From Corallococcus coralloides DSM 2259 (GTDB lineage Bacteria; Myxococcota; Myxococcia; Myxococcales; Myxococcaceae), in the NCBI RefSeq assembly GCF_000255295.1, contig NC_017030.1:620001-684000 (forward strand): a DNA stretch of 64,000 nucleotides, given 5' to 3'. Below, piece by piece: positions 45,277-52,960 of this stretch. Each line of letters starts with the position of its first letter. Positions within the stretch are counted from its first letter, which is position 1. The notes below the pieces were generated by a model, which was not told the DNA's origin, made no database searches, and saw nothing but the letters and a program-made list of their open reading frames with translations. Both the position numbers and the translations under genes were made by a program.

Positions 45277-46140
45277 GTGCAGGCCGTTCTCTACTTCTCC
45301 GACAAGCAGGTCCGCGAGAAGCTCTTCTCGTTCGTGGACGCGGCGCAGGGGCTGCTGCTGGTGGCCGGCGTGCGCCACGGCGCGGCGATGACGCGTCCAC
45401 CGCAGGCGCGCGAGCCCTTCGCGGCGCTGGAGGACCTGTTCGGGCACGTCCTGTCGCAGGTCATCGTGGCGGACGAAGGCACCACGGAAGGCATGTGGAG
45501 GGATCCGCTGGGGGACCTGGGCGACCGGCTCTATCCGGAGGACAAGAAGCGCGCCTACGCGGCGGCCACGGGCTACGTGCTGCTGGAGGGCGGCAAGCCG
45601 CGCGCGGTGGTGCGCAAGCATGCGAGTCCCGCTGAGGATTTGTGGTTCCTCCAGGAGGCCCTGAGTCGCCTGTCTCACAGCATCCCCGCGCCCGACCCGG
45701 AGAAGCGCCCTGGCCACCGCCGCCCCGAGCCCGCGCCCAGGGCTCCGCCGCGCTACGGTCCCGCGAGTGACAGCGGAGCGCCGGAGGAACCCGCGGATCC
45801 CTGGCGCCGCTCCAGCGCTCGCGGCGATGCGTCCTCGCGAGGGAGCACTGGCGCCCGCCCGGGTTCTGGCAGGGCCCGCGTGTGGCAGGCCGACGAAGCC
45901 ACGCCCCCGCGCGGCAGCCGTGCCGTCGCGGCCGAGCCCGAGACGAAGGACCCCTGGACGGTGCTGGGCATCGAGCGGGGCACTCCCAAGGACGAGGCGC
46001 GCAAGGCGTTCCGCACGCTCATCGCGCAGTACCACCCGGACAAGGTGGCCCACCTGGCGCCGGAGTTCCACGCGCTCGCGGAACGCCGCACGCGCGAAAT
46101 CCTGGACGCGTGGGAGGCGCTGGAGCGCGACGCGGACTAG
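45277..46140 (+). CDS. J-domain (DnaJ-like) protein with unassigned N-terminal domain
   Basis: 287 aa from a GTG start. The J domain is at the C-terminus (~225-285): DPWTVLGIERGTPKDEARKAFRTLIAQYHPDKVAHL, with the HPD motif required to stimulate Hsp70. Residues ~1-130 form a separate folded region of unknown family (YFSDKQVREKLFSFVDAAQGLLLVAGVRHG, FGHVLSQVIVADEGTTEGMW). A Pro/Arg/Ser-rich linker (~135-220) joins them. The N-terminal part probably presents a client to DnaK. Its TAG stop overlaps the stop of the convergent DUF488 gene in the palindrome CTAG. Confidence 0.82.
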   Translation: MQAVLYFSDKQVREKLFSFVDAAQGLLLVAGVRHGAAMTRPPQAREPFAALEDLFGHVLSQVIVADEGTTEGMWRDPLGDLGDRLYPEDKKRAYAAATGYVLLEGGKPRAVVRKHASPAEDLWFLQEALSRLSHSIPAPDPEKRPGHRRPEPAPRAPPRYGPASDSGAPEEPADPWRRSSARGDASSRGSTGARPGSGRARVWQADEATPPRGSRAVAAEPETKDPWTVLGIERGTPKDEARKAFRTLIAQYHPDKVAHLAPEFHALAERRTREILDAWEALERDAD

Positions 46141-46529
46141 TGCACCGTGCGGCGCGGCTTCGTTCGCGCGGGGCGCTTCAGCCGGGCCTCCAGGTAGTCC
46201 TTCAACACCACGGCGTTGTTGTGCTCGGTGTCGCGGGCACCGAAGAGCAGGGTGACTCGGCCCTGTCGCGCGGCCTCGAGCAGCGGCTCCCACGCGTCGT
46301 GGTGCGCGTCCAGCTCGCGGGTGTACCGGCGCCGGAACTCGTCCCAGCGCTCCACGTCGTGGGCGAACCACCGCCGCAGCTCCGTGCTGGGCCCCACCTC
46401 GCGAGGCCAGCCGTCCAGATGGAGGTCCGCCTTCTTGAGCCCCCGAGGCCACAGCCGGTCCACCAGGAAGCGGGTCCCCGCCCGAGAGTCCGGGCCGTGC
46501 TCGTCATAAACGCGCTGGAGTCGAATCAT
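46137..46529 (-). CDS. DUF488 family protein
   Basis: 130 aa. Diagnostic DUF488 (YeaO-like) segments: IRLQRVYDEHG, GTRFLVDRLWPRGLKK, WFAHDVERWDEFRRRYTREL and VTLLFGARDTEHNNAVVLKDYL. Function is unknown in this family. ATG 46529 has GGGAG about nine bases upstream and gives the family's usual length; the longer frame to 46586 is not supported. It overlaps the J-domain gene by 4 bp at the shared CTAG stops. Soluble, no signal peptide. Confidence 0.85.
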   Translation of the reverse strand: MIRLQRVYDEHGPDSRAGTRFLVDRLWPRGLKKADLHLDGWPREVGPSTELRRWFAHDVERWDEFRRRYTRELDAHHDAWEPLLEAARQGRVTLLFGARDTEHNNAVVLKDYLEARLKRPARTKPRRTVH

Positions 46530-46608
46530 CGTCGCGCTCTCCCAAGGGCACGCTGACCACGCGAGGCGCGCGTGGGGAGCACCCACCGGGGACGCGGCGG
46601 CCCGCTTC

Positions 46609-47580
46609 TCAGGTCACCAGCGCGGGCGCCGGTGCAGCCAGCCGGAAGCGCGCGATGAGCGGCACGTGGTCGGACAGGCCGTGGAAGCGGCTGGTCAGGT
46701 CTCCGAAGGGACGCGTCTCCTCCGTGTCCAGCCAGCTCACGCCGCCACCGGAGAACAGGTGGTCCAGGTGCATGCGCATGTGCATGAATCCCGCAGTGGG
46801 GAAGGCGCGGGACAGGGTCGGGTTGATCTGCCCCACGGCCGCCTGGGCGCACGTCAGGTGCGCATCCCCCGTGAGGTAGCGGAACACCGGCGACGACGGC
46901 GGCGAGTTGAAGTCCCCGCACACCACGAACGGCTCCTCCTTCGCGTGCAGCCCGATGAAGCCCGTGAGCTTCTTCGCCTCGTGGAGCTGGTTGACGCCGC
47001 AGCCCATCTTGTCGCGCGTGGCCCAGAACTCGCGGGCGAACGGCGTGGGCAGGCTCAGGTGCGTGTTGAAGATGTGGAACGCGCGCTGGTCCGCGCGGCG
47101 GATGACGCGCATGTGCGCGCAGATGCGGCTCTGCTTGCGCTCCTTGAGCCCCTGCACGTGGTGGTGCGTGATGTGCTCCGGCGCCTCCACGTTGTGCCGG
47201 TCCACCTGGAGCGTGCGCGTGTTGACGAGCATCGCCAGCCCCGTCGTGTACAGCGACAGCTCCCCCACCTTGTAGTGGTGCGCGCGGAAGTAGAACGCCT
47301 CGTAGGGCATGTCCCTCCCCTGGAGGGCGAACGTCTCCTCCACGCGCGTCATGAAGGCTTCCAGCTGCGTCTCACCCGGGCGGGTGGGCCGGTGCACGAT
47401 GTTGCTGCGCAGCGAGGAGGTCTCCACCTCCTGGAGGCAGACGATGTCCGGCAGCGGGTCCAGGGTGGCCAGGGCGGCAGCCACCCGGCGCTTGGGGCCC
47501 AGGGTGCTCGCGAGCCCCCTCAGCATGTGGCCGAAGTAGCGGACGTTGTACGTGACGATGCGCAGCGCTGACGGCTCCAT
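46609..47580 (-). CDS. Endonuclease/exonuclease/phosphatase family protein
   Basis: 323 aa. The EEP fold's motifs are all present: IVTYNVRYFG, PDIVCLQEVETSS (metal-binding Glu), IFNTHLSL, VVCGDFNSPPSSPVF (Asp-x-Asn), HLDHLFSG and GLSDHVPLIARF (Asp-His pair). Enzymes of this fold hydrolyse phosphodiesters: DNA, RNA, sphingomyelin or inositol lipids. No signal peptide, so a cytoplasmic substrate is more likely. ATG 47580 is the first start. The 150 bp upstream toward the DUF3037 gene shows no ORF. Confidence 0.85.
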   Translation of the reverse strand: MEPSALRIVTYNVRYFGHMLRGLASTLGPKRRVAAALATLDPLPDIVCLQEVETSSLRSNIVHRPTRPGETQLEAFMTRVEETFALQGRDMPYEAFYFRAHHYKVGELSLYTTGLAMLVNTRTLQVDRHNVEAPEHITHHHVQGLKERKQSRICAHMRVIRRADQRAFHIFNTHLSLPTPFAREFWATRDKMGCGVNQLHEAKKLTGFIGLHAKEEPFVVCGDFNSPPSSPVFRYLTGDAHLTCAQAAVGQINPTLSRAFPTAGFMHMRMHLDHLFSGGGVSWLDTEETRPFGDLTSRFHGLSDHVPLIARFRLAAPAPALVT

Positions 47581-47730
47581 GGTCCGGTCGCTACCTCCCC
47601 GTGCGTCGCGGTGAAAAATGGGAAGCCCCAGGACGAACGTCCAGGCCTCCCTGCTCTCTTCACCATGGGATGCGTCGGCGCCATCCGCGATGTGCCAGCA
47701 GGCGGACGAGGCCCCCGTCCGCCCGCCTGC

Positions 47731-48129
47731 TCACGGAGCGGGCTTCACCCGCACCATCGTGTCCAGCAGGTGCTCCAGCGCGCGGTCCGGGTCGTCACAC
47801 AGGCCCGCGTGCACCGGGCCCGTCTGGAGCATGGTGCTCCGCGGCGCCACCAGCCAGTGCCAGCGCTCCTTCTGCGGCAGCCGCCCAATGGGCCCCGCGT
47901 CCTTCCCGCCCACGCACACGCGGCGGAAGCTCTCCAGGTGGCCCGCGAGCAGCTCCACGTCCGCGTCCGGTGACAGCGCCTTCAGCCGCGCCACGTCCAG
48001 CTCCACGCGCGCGCCCAGGAAGCGGTGCTGCACGCAGAAGAGGACGACGCCCACGTTGATGAACTCCTCGCGCTCCACGCGAGGCACCAGCCGGATGATG
48101 GCGTAATCAAACGAGCTGGGCGTGGGCAC
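47731..48129 (-). CDS. DUF3037 family protein, partner of the HipA-like kinase
   Basis: 132 aa. It fits DUF3037: FDYAIIRLVPRVEREEFINVGVVLFCVQHRFLGARVELD at the start, and a C-terminal segment with LDTMVRVKP. Its start lies inside the HipA-like gene (23-bp overlap), so the two are co-translated. Genes for DUF3037 and this HipA-like kinase domain are frequently adjacent in other bacteria, from my recollection of family contexts, but what the pair does is not established. Could be a regulatory or antitoxin-like partner; that is inference. Confidence 0.8.
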   Translation of the reverse strand: MPTPSSFDYAIIRLVPRVEREEFINVGVVLFCVQHRFLGARVELDVARLKALSPDADVELLAGHLESFRRVCVGGKDAGPIGRLPQKERWHWLVAPRSTMLQTGPVHAGLCDDPDRALEHLLDTMVRVKPAP

Positions 48130-48889
48130 GCGTCGCCTCCTCGATGAATGCCGGCGCCGCTTCCAGCCTGCGCATCAGCCACGTCACGTACGCCGCGCGG
48201 TGCTCCGCGGTGGACGCGAACGCGGGCTCCTGGCCCAGCCACGCCTCCGGAATGGACCCCACGATGCGCTCCACCACCTCCCGCGTCACCCGCGACTGGA
48301 GCAGGTCTCCGGCCTCCGCCAGCCCGTGCGCCCATGGCAAGAGCACGTGGTCCTTGATGGGCGCGAAGCGCGTCTGGCTGCGCTCCTCCCACCCGTCCCA
48401 CGAGTGGTGGAAGTACATCGCCGCCCCGTGGTCGATGAGCCAGAGGTTGCGGTGCCACACCAGGAGATTGGGGTTCTTCGGCGTGCGGTCCACGTTCGTC
48501 ACGAACGCGTCGAACGCCACGATGGCGGACGCCACCTGCGCCTCCGGCACCGGCACCGCCAGCGGGTCGAACGTCACCGAGCGCGGCAGGTAGTCCAGCG
48601 CCAGGTTCAACCCCGCGCTCGACTTGAGCAGCTCGCGGATTTCGCTGTCCGGCTCGTTGCGCCCCAGCGACACGTCCAGCTCCACGAACACCAGCTCCGG
48701 CACCCGCAGGCCCAGCACGCGAGCAATCTCTCCCGCCAGCAACTCCGCGATGAGCGCCTTGGCCCCCTGGCCCGCCCCACGGAACTTCACGACATAGAGC
48801 CCCGCGTCGTTCGCCTCCACGATGGCGGGCAATGAGCCCCCCTCGCGCAAGGGCGTCACGTAGCGCGTGGCGGTGACCGTCCTGAGCAT
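48107..48889 (-). CDS. HipA-like kinase-domain protein
   Basis: 260 aa. Matches the short HipA-like kinase family rather than full-length HipA (~440 aa). Lys35 in LYVVKFRGAG is the expected ATP-binding Lys; the catalytic loop is AFDAFVTNVDRTPKNPNLLV (Asp134, Asn139, Asn141) and the metal Asp153 is in LWLIDHGAA. All key kinase residues are therefore present. GAGGA lies ~7 bases before ATG 48889. It overlaps the DUF3037 gene by 23 bp. HipA itself phosphorylates glutamyl-tRNA synthetase; no such substrate is implied here. No HipB-type HTH gene is adjacent. Confidence 0.8.
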   Translation of the reverse strand: MLRTVTATRYVTPLREGGSLPAIVEANDAGLYVVKFRGAGQGAKALIAELLAGEIARVLGLRVPELVFVELDVSLGRNEPDSEIRELLKSSAGLNLALDYLPRSVTFDPLAVPVPEAQVASAIVAFDAFVTNVDRTPKNPNLLVWHRNLWLIDHGAAMYFHHSWDGWEERSQTRFAPIKDHVLLPWAHGLAEAGDLLQSRVTREVVERIVGSIPEAWLGQEPAFASTAEHRAAYVTWLMRRLEAAPAFIEEATRAHAQLV

Positions 48890-48998
48890 CACTCGTCCTC
48901 GACAGTTCCCGGGCACTCCGGGGGTGGCGGCTGTACCACGGCCCTGCCCGACGGGGGAAACACCCTACACCTGACGGTGCTTCCCCTCGCGCGCCGCC

Positions 48999-49022
48999 AA
49001 TTCAGTTGCGCGCAATTGAATT
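48999..49022. promoter_or_regulatory. Probable OhrR operator
   Basis: Near-perfect 24-bp palindrome: half-sites AATTCAGTTGCG and CGCAATTGAATT, one mismatch pair. It is AT-rich compared with the surroundings and ends 18 bp before the ohrR start, as expected for autoregulation. A weak promoter (TTGCGC 49007-49012, 18 bp, CATATT 49031-49036) overlaps it. Confidence 0.7.
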
Positions 49023-49040
49023 GGGCACTACATATTCTCC

Positions 49041-49481
49041 ATGTCGACGGATGACTTCCTCCGGCTGGACCTGCAGCTGTGCTTCCCGCTCTACGCGGCG
49101 TCGCGCGCGATGGTGCAGGCCTACACGCCGCTCCTGGCGAAGCTGGGGCTCACCTATCCGCAGTACCTGGTGATGCTGGTGCTCTGGGAGACGGACGGGG
49201 TGTCGGTGAAGGAGCTGGGGGAGAAGCTGTACCTGGACTCGGGGACGCTCACGCCGCTGCTCAAGCGGCTGGAGACGCTGGGCTTCGTGCGCCGCGAGCG
49301 TTCCAGGGAGGACGCGCGGTCGGTGACGGTGTCGCTCACCGCGCAGGGGAAGGCCCTGCGCCGCAAGGCCGCGTCCATCCCGGAGGCCATCGTCTGCCGC
49401 ACCGGCCTTTCACTGGAGGAGCTGGCGCGGCTGCGCCGGGACATCCAGCGGCTGTTCGAGAAGGTTTCACGCAGCGCTTGA
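49041..49481 (+). CDS. ohrR: OhrR, MarR-family organic-peroxide-sensing repressor
   Basis: 146 aa. MarR winged-helix fold (VSVKELGEKLYLDSGTLTPLLKRLETLGFVRRERSREDARSV). The peroxide-sensing Cys of OhrR is Cys14 (LDLQLCFPLYAASR), with the Tyr residues expected to contact it (YAASRAMVQAYTPLL). Oxidation of this Cys by organic hydroperoxides releases OhrR from DNA. An operator palindrome lies just upstream and ohr is 44 bp downstream, so it controls both genes. No second Cys in the C-terminal part is seen except Cys133 (AIVCRTG), so a one-Cys or a two-Cys mechanism is possible. No Shine-Dalgarno site before ATG 49041. Confidence 0.92.
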   Translation: MSTDDFLRLDLQLCFPLYAASRAMVQAYTPLLAKLGLTYPQYLVMLVLWETDGVSVKELGEKLYLDSGTLTPLLKRLETLGFVRRERSREDARSVTVSLTAQGKALRRKAASIPEAIVCRTGLSLEELARLRRDIQRLFEKVSRSA

Positions 49482-49525
49482 GACACACGCGGTTTCCACT
49501 CACGACGTCACGAAGGAGCAACACC

Positions 49526-49969
49526 ATGGCCCCGGTCCAGATCTCGCCGCTCTACTCCACCACCGCCATCACGCACGGCGGCCGCAACGGCAAGCTGCTC
49601 CTGGAGAACAGCCCGCTGAACGGCCTGGAGCTGGCCATGCCGAAGCAGCTGGGCGGCTCCGGCAAGGAGACGGCCACCAACCCCGAGCAGCTCTTCGCCG
49701 CGGGCTTCTCCTCCTGCTTCGAGAGCGCGCTGCGCCTGGTCGCGGGCAAGGCCGGCAAGAAGCTGGATGAGAAGGCCGGCGTGAAGGCCTCCGTCACCAT
49801 CGGCAAGACGCCCGACGGCGGCTTCGGCCTGGCGGTGGAGCTCACGGGCATCCTCCCGGGCATCCCCCGCGAGGAGGCGCAGAAGCTGATGGAGGCGGCC
49901 CACCAGGTGTGCCCGTACTCCAACGCCACGCGCGGCAACATCGAGGTGAAGGTCTCCGTCGCGGAGTAG
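49526..49969 (+). CDS. ohr: Ohr, organic hydroperoxide resistance protein
   Basis: 147 aa, the typical length of Ohr/OsmC proteins. It reduces organic hydroperoxides to alcohols with a Cys pair and lipoyl-type reductants. The peroxidatic Cys64 (FSSCFESALRLVA) and resolving Cys129 (AHQVCPYSNATRGN) are in place, with the active-site Arg/Glu region upstream (TNPEQLFAAG). AAGGAG lies eight bases before the ATG. Sits 44 bp downstream of ohrR. No oddities. Confidence 0.95.
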   Translation: MAPVQISPLYSTTAITHGGRNGKLLLENSPLNGLELAMPKQLGGSGKETATNPEQLFAAGFSSCFESALRLVAGKAGKKLDEKAGVKASVTIGKTPDGGFGLAVELTGILPGIPREEAQKLMEAAHQVCPYSNATRGNIEVKVSVAE

Positions 49970-50046
49970 TCCTTCACGAAGCGCGGGCCCGGGCTCCCTT
50001 CACGTGGGGAGCCCGGTGCCTCCGCGCGTGGACCGCTGCAGCGGGC

Positions 50047-50943
50047 TCAGATGGCGGAGTCGTCTTGCGTGCTCGCGGCGGAGGCCGGCAGGAGCGCCAG
50101 CAGGTTGTTCTGGATGTTCTGGCAGATGGTGTCGAGCGGCAGGTCGTTGTCGTCCGTGCCGAAGGGGTCTTCAATCTCGACGCCAATCTCCTCGATACCA
50201 AAGAAGACATACGCGACGACGAACGTGGCCACGACTGTCACCCAGCCAAAGGTGTCCACCAGGGCGAAGGGCAGGGTGAAGCAGTAGAGGATGAGCGCGC
50301 GGCGCAGGTGCACCATGTACGCGAAGGGCATGGGCGTGCGGTGGATGCGCTCACAACCTCCCAGGTAGTCGATGAGCAGGTGGACGTTCTGGTCCAGCTG
50401 CATCTGGACGTACTCGGGATAGAGCCCCTGGCGGCGGCCCTCGTCCAGCACGGCGGTCATCCGGCGGGCCACGTTGAGGGGCACGTGCTGGGCCTTGAGC
50501 ACGTCCGTCACCTCCCCGGAGGGCAGGGTGTCCGTGTGGGGGCCCAGGTGCCGCTGCTGGCCGCGCAGCCACGCGGCGGTGGCGAAGGGGAACGCGGCCG
50601 TCCAGCGCACCAGCGTGGCGAACAGCTCCGTGCGGCCCAGGAAGGGCTCCGACGCGCGGAGCAGGTTGCGCGTCTCGTTGACGATGCCGCCCCACAGCTT
50701 CCGGCCCTCCCAGAAGCGGTCATAGGAGGCGTTGGTGCGGAACACGAGCAGGAGGCTCAGCGAGATGCCCGCCAGCGTGTGCACCGTCGGGGGCACGCCC
50801 ACGTCGCGCACCTGCTGGTGGAAGCCCACCACGGCCGCGGCCCAGACAACGCACATCAACACTCGGCCGACGATCTCCTTCACCATCGAACCGCGCAGGT
50901 AGTGGAAGTAGCTCCACCAGCGATGCGGGTCATACTCAACCAT
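50047..50943 (-). CDS. Bestrophin-family membrane channel protein
   Basis: 298 aa. Matches bacterial bestrophins (YneE type), which form pentameric ion channels. Family blocks: DPHRWWSYFHYLRGSMVKEI at the start, LVFRTNASYDRFWEGRKLWGGIVNETRNLLR, and the end FFGIEEIGVEIEDPFGTDDNDLPLDTICQNIQ. Four hydrophobic segments (~25-45, ~55-70, ~215-240, ~245-265). Ion selectivity is unknown; bacterial members studied conduct cations. GGAGGG lies eleven bases before ATG 50943. It is divergent from the patatin gene with 172 bp between them. Confidence 0.9.
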   Translation of the reverse strand: MVEYDPHRWWSYFHYLRGSMVKEIVGRVLMCVVWAAAVVGFHQQVRDVGVPPTVHTLAGISLSLLLVFRTNASYDRFWEGRKLWGGIVNETRNLLRASEPFLGRTELFATLVRWTAAFPFATAAWLRGQQRHLGPHTDTLPSGEVTDVLKAQHVPLNVARRMTAVLDEGRRQGLYPEYVQMQLDQNVHLLIDYLGGCERIHRTPMPFAYMVHLRRALILYCFTLPFALVDTFGWVTVVATFVVAYVFFGIEEIGVEIEDPFGTDDNDLPLDTICQNIQNNLLALLPASAASTQDDSAI

Positions 50944-51100
50944 GTGGGGGATACCCTCCGGGACGGGAGGCGCATGCTAACCACACCGCGACGCGTCGCG
51001 AGCAGTGCTTTGCGCGATTGCGGATGCCGGACGTTTCGGGTGATGGCCGGGTGTCGGGGGCTTCAGCTAAGGAGGAAGACGGTCCGTCCACTCCCTCGTC

Positions 51101-51107
51101 AAGGAGG
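51101..51107 (+). promoter_or_regulatory. Strong ribosome-binding site of the patatin gene
   Basis: AAGGAGG eight bases before ATG 51116. It decides this start over the GTG at 51107, which overlaps the site. A second AAGGAGG at 51069-51075 has no start codon after it; GGAAGAC there can pair with GTCTTCC at 51109-51115. Confidence 0.6.
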
Positions 51108-51115
51108 TGTCTTCC

Positions 51116-52954
51116 ATGCGCCGTCACCTCACGCCCCTGCTGATGTTCCTCGCCGCCACGGCGAGCGGTTGCAGCTTCCTGCGCACGGACGTCCTCCTGG
51201 ACACGCTCAACGCTCCGGACTCGCCGGAGCCGAAGGACCAGCCGATCCGGGTGGCGGCGGTGGAGCGCGTGGCGGGGCTGACACGCGCGCAGCTGACGGA
51301 CTCCTATGTGGATCCCGCGCGCGTAGGCGCGTGGATGGAGGCGCTGGGCGCGGCTCCAGAGGCCGTGCTGGACATGTCGGCGTGCCTGGTCCAGCACGCG
51401 GGCAACGACACGGCGTCCTGCTATGAGAACGCCGAGCGCGCGGGCTACGTCGACCGGACGGTGAGGGCGGCGGCGTGGGGCGTGCCGCTGCCGGCGCAGT
51501 CCTTCTCCGCGGCGGCGGCCTCGCCCGCGGTGGAGGAGGTGGACGCGCAGCGCTTCCTCGCGAACGCGATGGGGATTGGTCCGTCGGTCGCGGCATTGCA
51601 GCAGTCGCTGGAGGTGCCGCTGACGCGCGAGGTGCTCGCGCAGGGCATCCAGCGGGGCGCGGCCTCCGCGGCGGCGTACGTGCGGGCGCGTTCGTGGCGC
51701 CGCGACCTGCAGCGGCCCAGCAACGCGGTGGTGCTGAGCGGCGGTGGGGCCAACGGAGCGTTCAGCGCGGGGGCCATGTGGCGGCTCTTGGGCATCCTGG
51801 AGCAGTGCCGGGGCAAGCCCGCGCCGGAGGGGTGTGGCGACGCGCGAATCGACCTGGCGGCGGGGACGAGCACGGGCGCGCTCATCAGCACGCTGGTGGA
51901 CCTGTTCCACACGCCGGGCCAGGAGGCGAACGCGCGGCGGCTCCTCTTGGGCAACTACACGTGCACGGTGGAGTCGGACCTGTACTGCGTGAACTCCACG
52001 TGGCTGTGGAACCTGGCGGAGGACACGCGGGGCCTGGTGAAGTTCGACGGCGTCTACGCGAAGCTGGAGCAGTTCATCCAGCCGGAGATGCTGCACAACG
52101 GCACGGAGCTGGTGTCGGTGTCGGTGGATTTCCAGACGGGCGACGTGTTCAGCGTGAGCGACCAGGACCCGGCGGACTTCAAGCCGGGCGCGTCGGACAA
52201 GCAGCGCAAGGGCGGCATGGTGCACGCCATCGTGGCGTCCATCGCGGAGCCGGTGCTGTCGAACCCGGCGGTCAAGCTGCCGTCGGCGACCGGTGACCGC
52301 ACGGGGACGTACTACGACGGCGGCGTGCGCTCCGGGCTCCCGCTGCTCCAGGCGGTGCAGCGTGGCGCGGAGCGCGTGCTGGTGATTTCGACGGGAGGGA
52401 TGAACCCGTCACCGGCGACGGATCCGAAGAACGCGATGAGCGTGCTGATGCGCACCATCGACTTGTTCGTGGCGCAGCCGCGCGTGGCGGAGGTGCAGCA
52501 GGCGGAGCTGCTCGCGGTGACGCGCCGGCTGGGCGAGTACAACGTCTGCACGCTGCGCGGCGCGACGGAGGACTTCTGCCGCCGCAAGGGCACGGGCTTC
52601 CAGCCGCAGATGGTGGGGCCGGGGGCGGGGCAGGCGGTGTGGATGGGCTCGGCGCGCTTCGACCAGGTGGCGAGCAGCTGGCGCAGCACGTGGATGTTCA
52701 AGCCGGAGACGGGGCTGGCGACGGCGAGCGGCTACTCGTTCACGCCGGAGGTGATGCAGCCGCTCTTCGTGGCGGGCGTGGAGTCCATGCAGAAGCGCTG
52801 CAAGGAGGTGCTGTCCCTCTTCGACATCCAGGGCACGCTGGCGGCGAAGGAGTGCGCTCGCCAGCTGGTGGAGGTGGCGGACGAGGCGCGCGAGGCGCTC
52901 CCGTCCGTGGCGCAGTGCCGCGCGGACAAGCCGGAGCGCCGCTCGTGTGACTGA
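51116..52954 (+). CDS. Patatin-like phospholipase lipoprotein
   Basis: 612 aa. Lipoprotein signal with lipobox ASGC (Cys19). Residues ~20-195 are an N-terminal region of unknown family with a Cys pair. The patatin domain (~200-420) has the oxyanion glycines VVLSGGGANGAFSAGAMWRLLG, nucleophile Ser252 in AAGTSTGALI, and Asp401 in YYDGGVRSGLPL, completing the Ser-Asp dyad. It should hydrolyse acyl ester bonds of phospholipids. C-terminal ~190 residues continue the fold and end Cys-containing. As a lipoprotein it could act on the cell's own outer membrane or on prey; that is inference. No chaperone or secretion gene is adjacent. Confidence 0.9.
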   Translation: MRRHLTPLLMFLAATASGCSFLRTDVLLDTLNAPDSPEPKDQPIRVAAVERVAGLTRAQLTDSYVDPARVGAWMEALGAAPEAVLDMSACLVQHAGNDTASCYENAERAGYVDRTVRAAAWGVPLPAQSFSAAAASPAVEEVDAQRFLANAMGIGPSVAALQQSLEVPLTREVLAQGIQRGAASAAAYVRARSWRRDLQRPSNAVVLSGGGANGAFSAGAMWRLLGILEQCRGKPAPEGCGDARIDLAAGTSTGALISTLVDLFHTPGQEANARRLLLGNYTCTVESDLYCVNSTWLWNLAEDTRGLVKFDGVYAKLEQFIQPEMLHNGTELVSVSVDFQTGDVFSVSDQDPADFKPGASDKQRKGGMVHAIVASIAEPVLSNPAVKLPSATGDRTGTYYDGGVRSGLPLLQAVQRGAERVLVISTGGMNPSPATDPKNAMSVLMRTIDLFVAQPRVAEVQQAELLAVTRRLGEYNVCTLRGATEDFCRRKGTGFQPQMVGPGAGQAVWMGSARFDQVASSWRSTWMFKPETGLATASGYSFTPEVMQPLFVAGVESMQKRCKEVLSLFDIQGTLAAKECARQLVEVADEAREALPSVAQCRADKPERRSCD

Positions 52955-52960
52955 CGCGCG

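Noticed and set aside
45133-46452. Long upstream extension of the aminopeptidase reading frame
   Set aside because: It is antisense to the J-domain gene and rich in Arg/Gly/Ala without domain motifs; the M1 fold starts after 45132.
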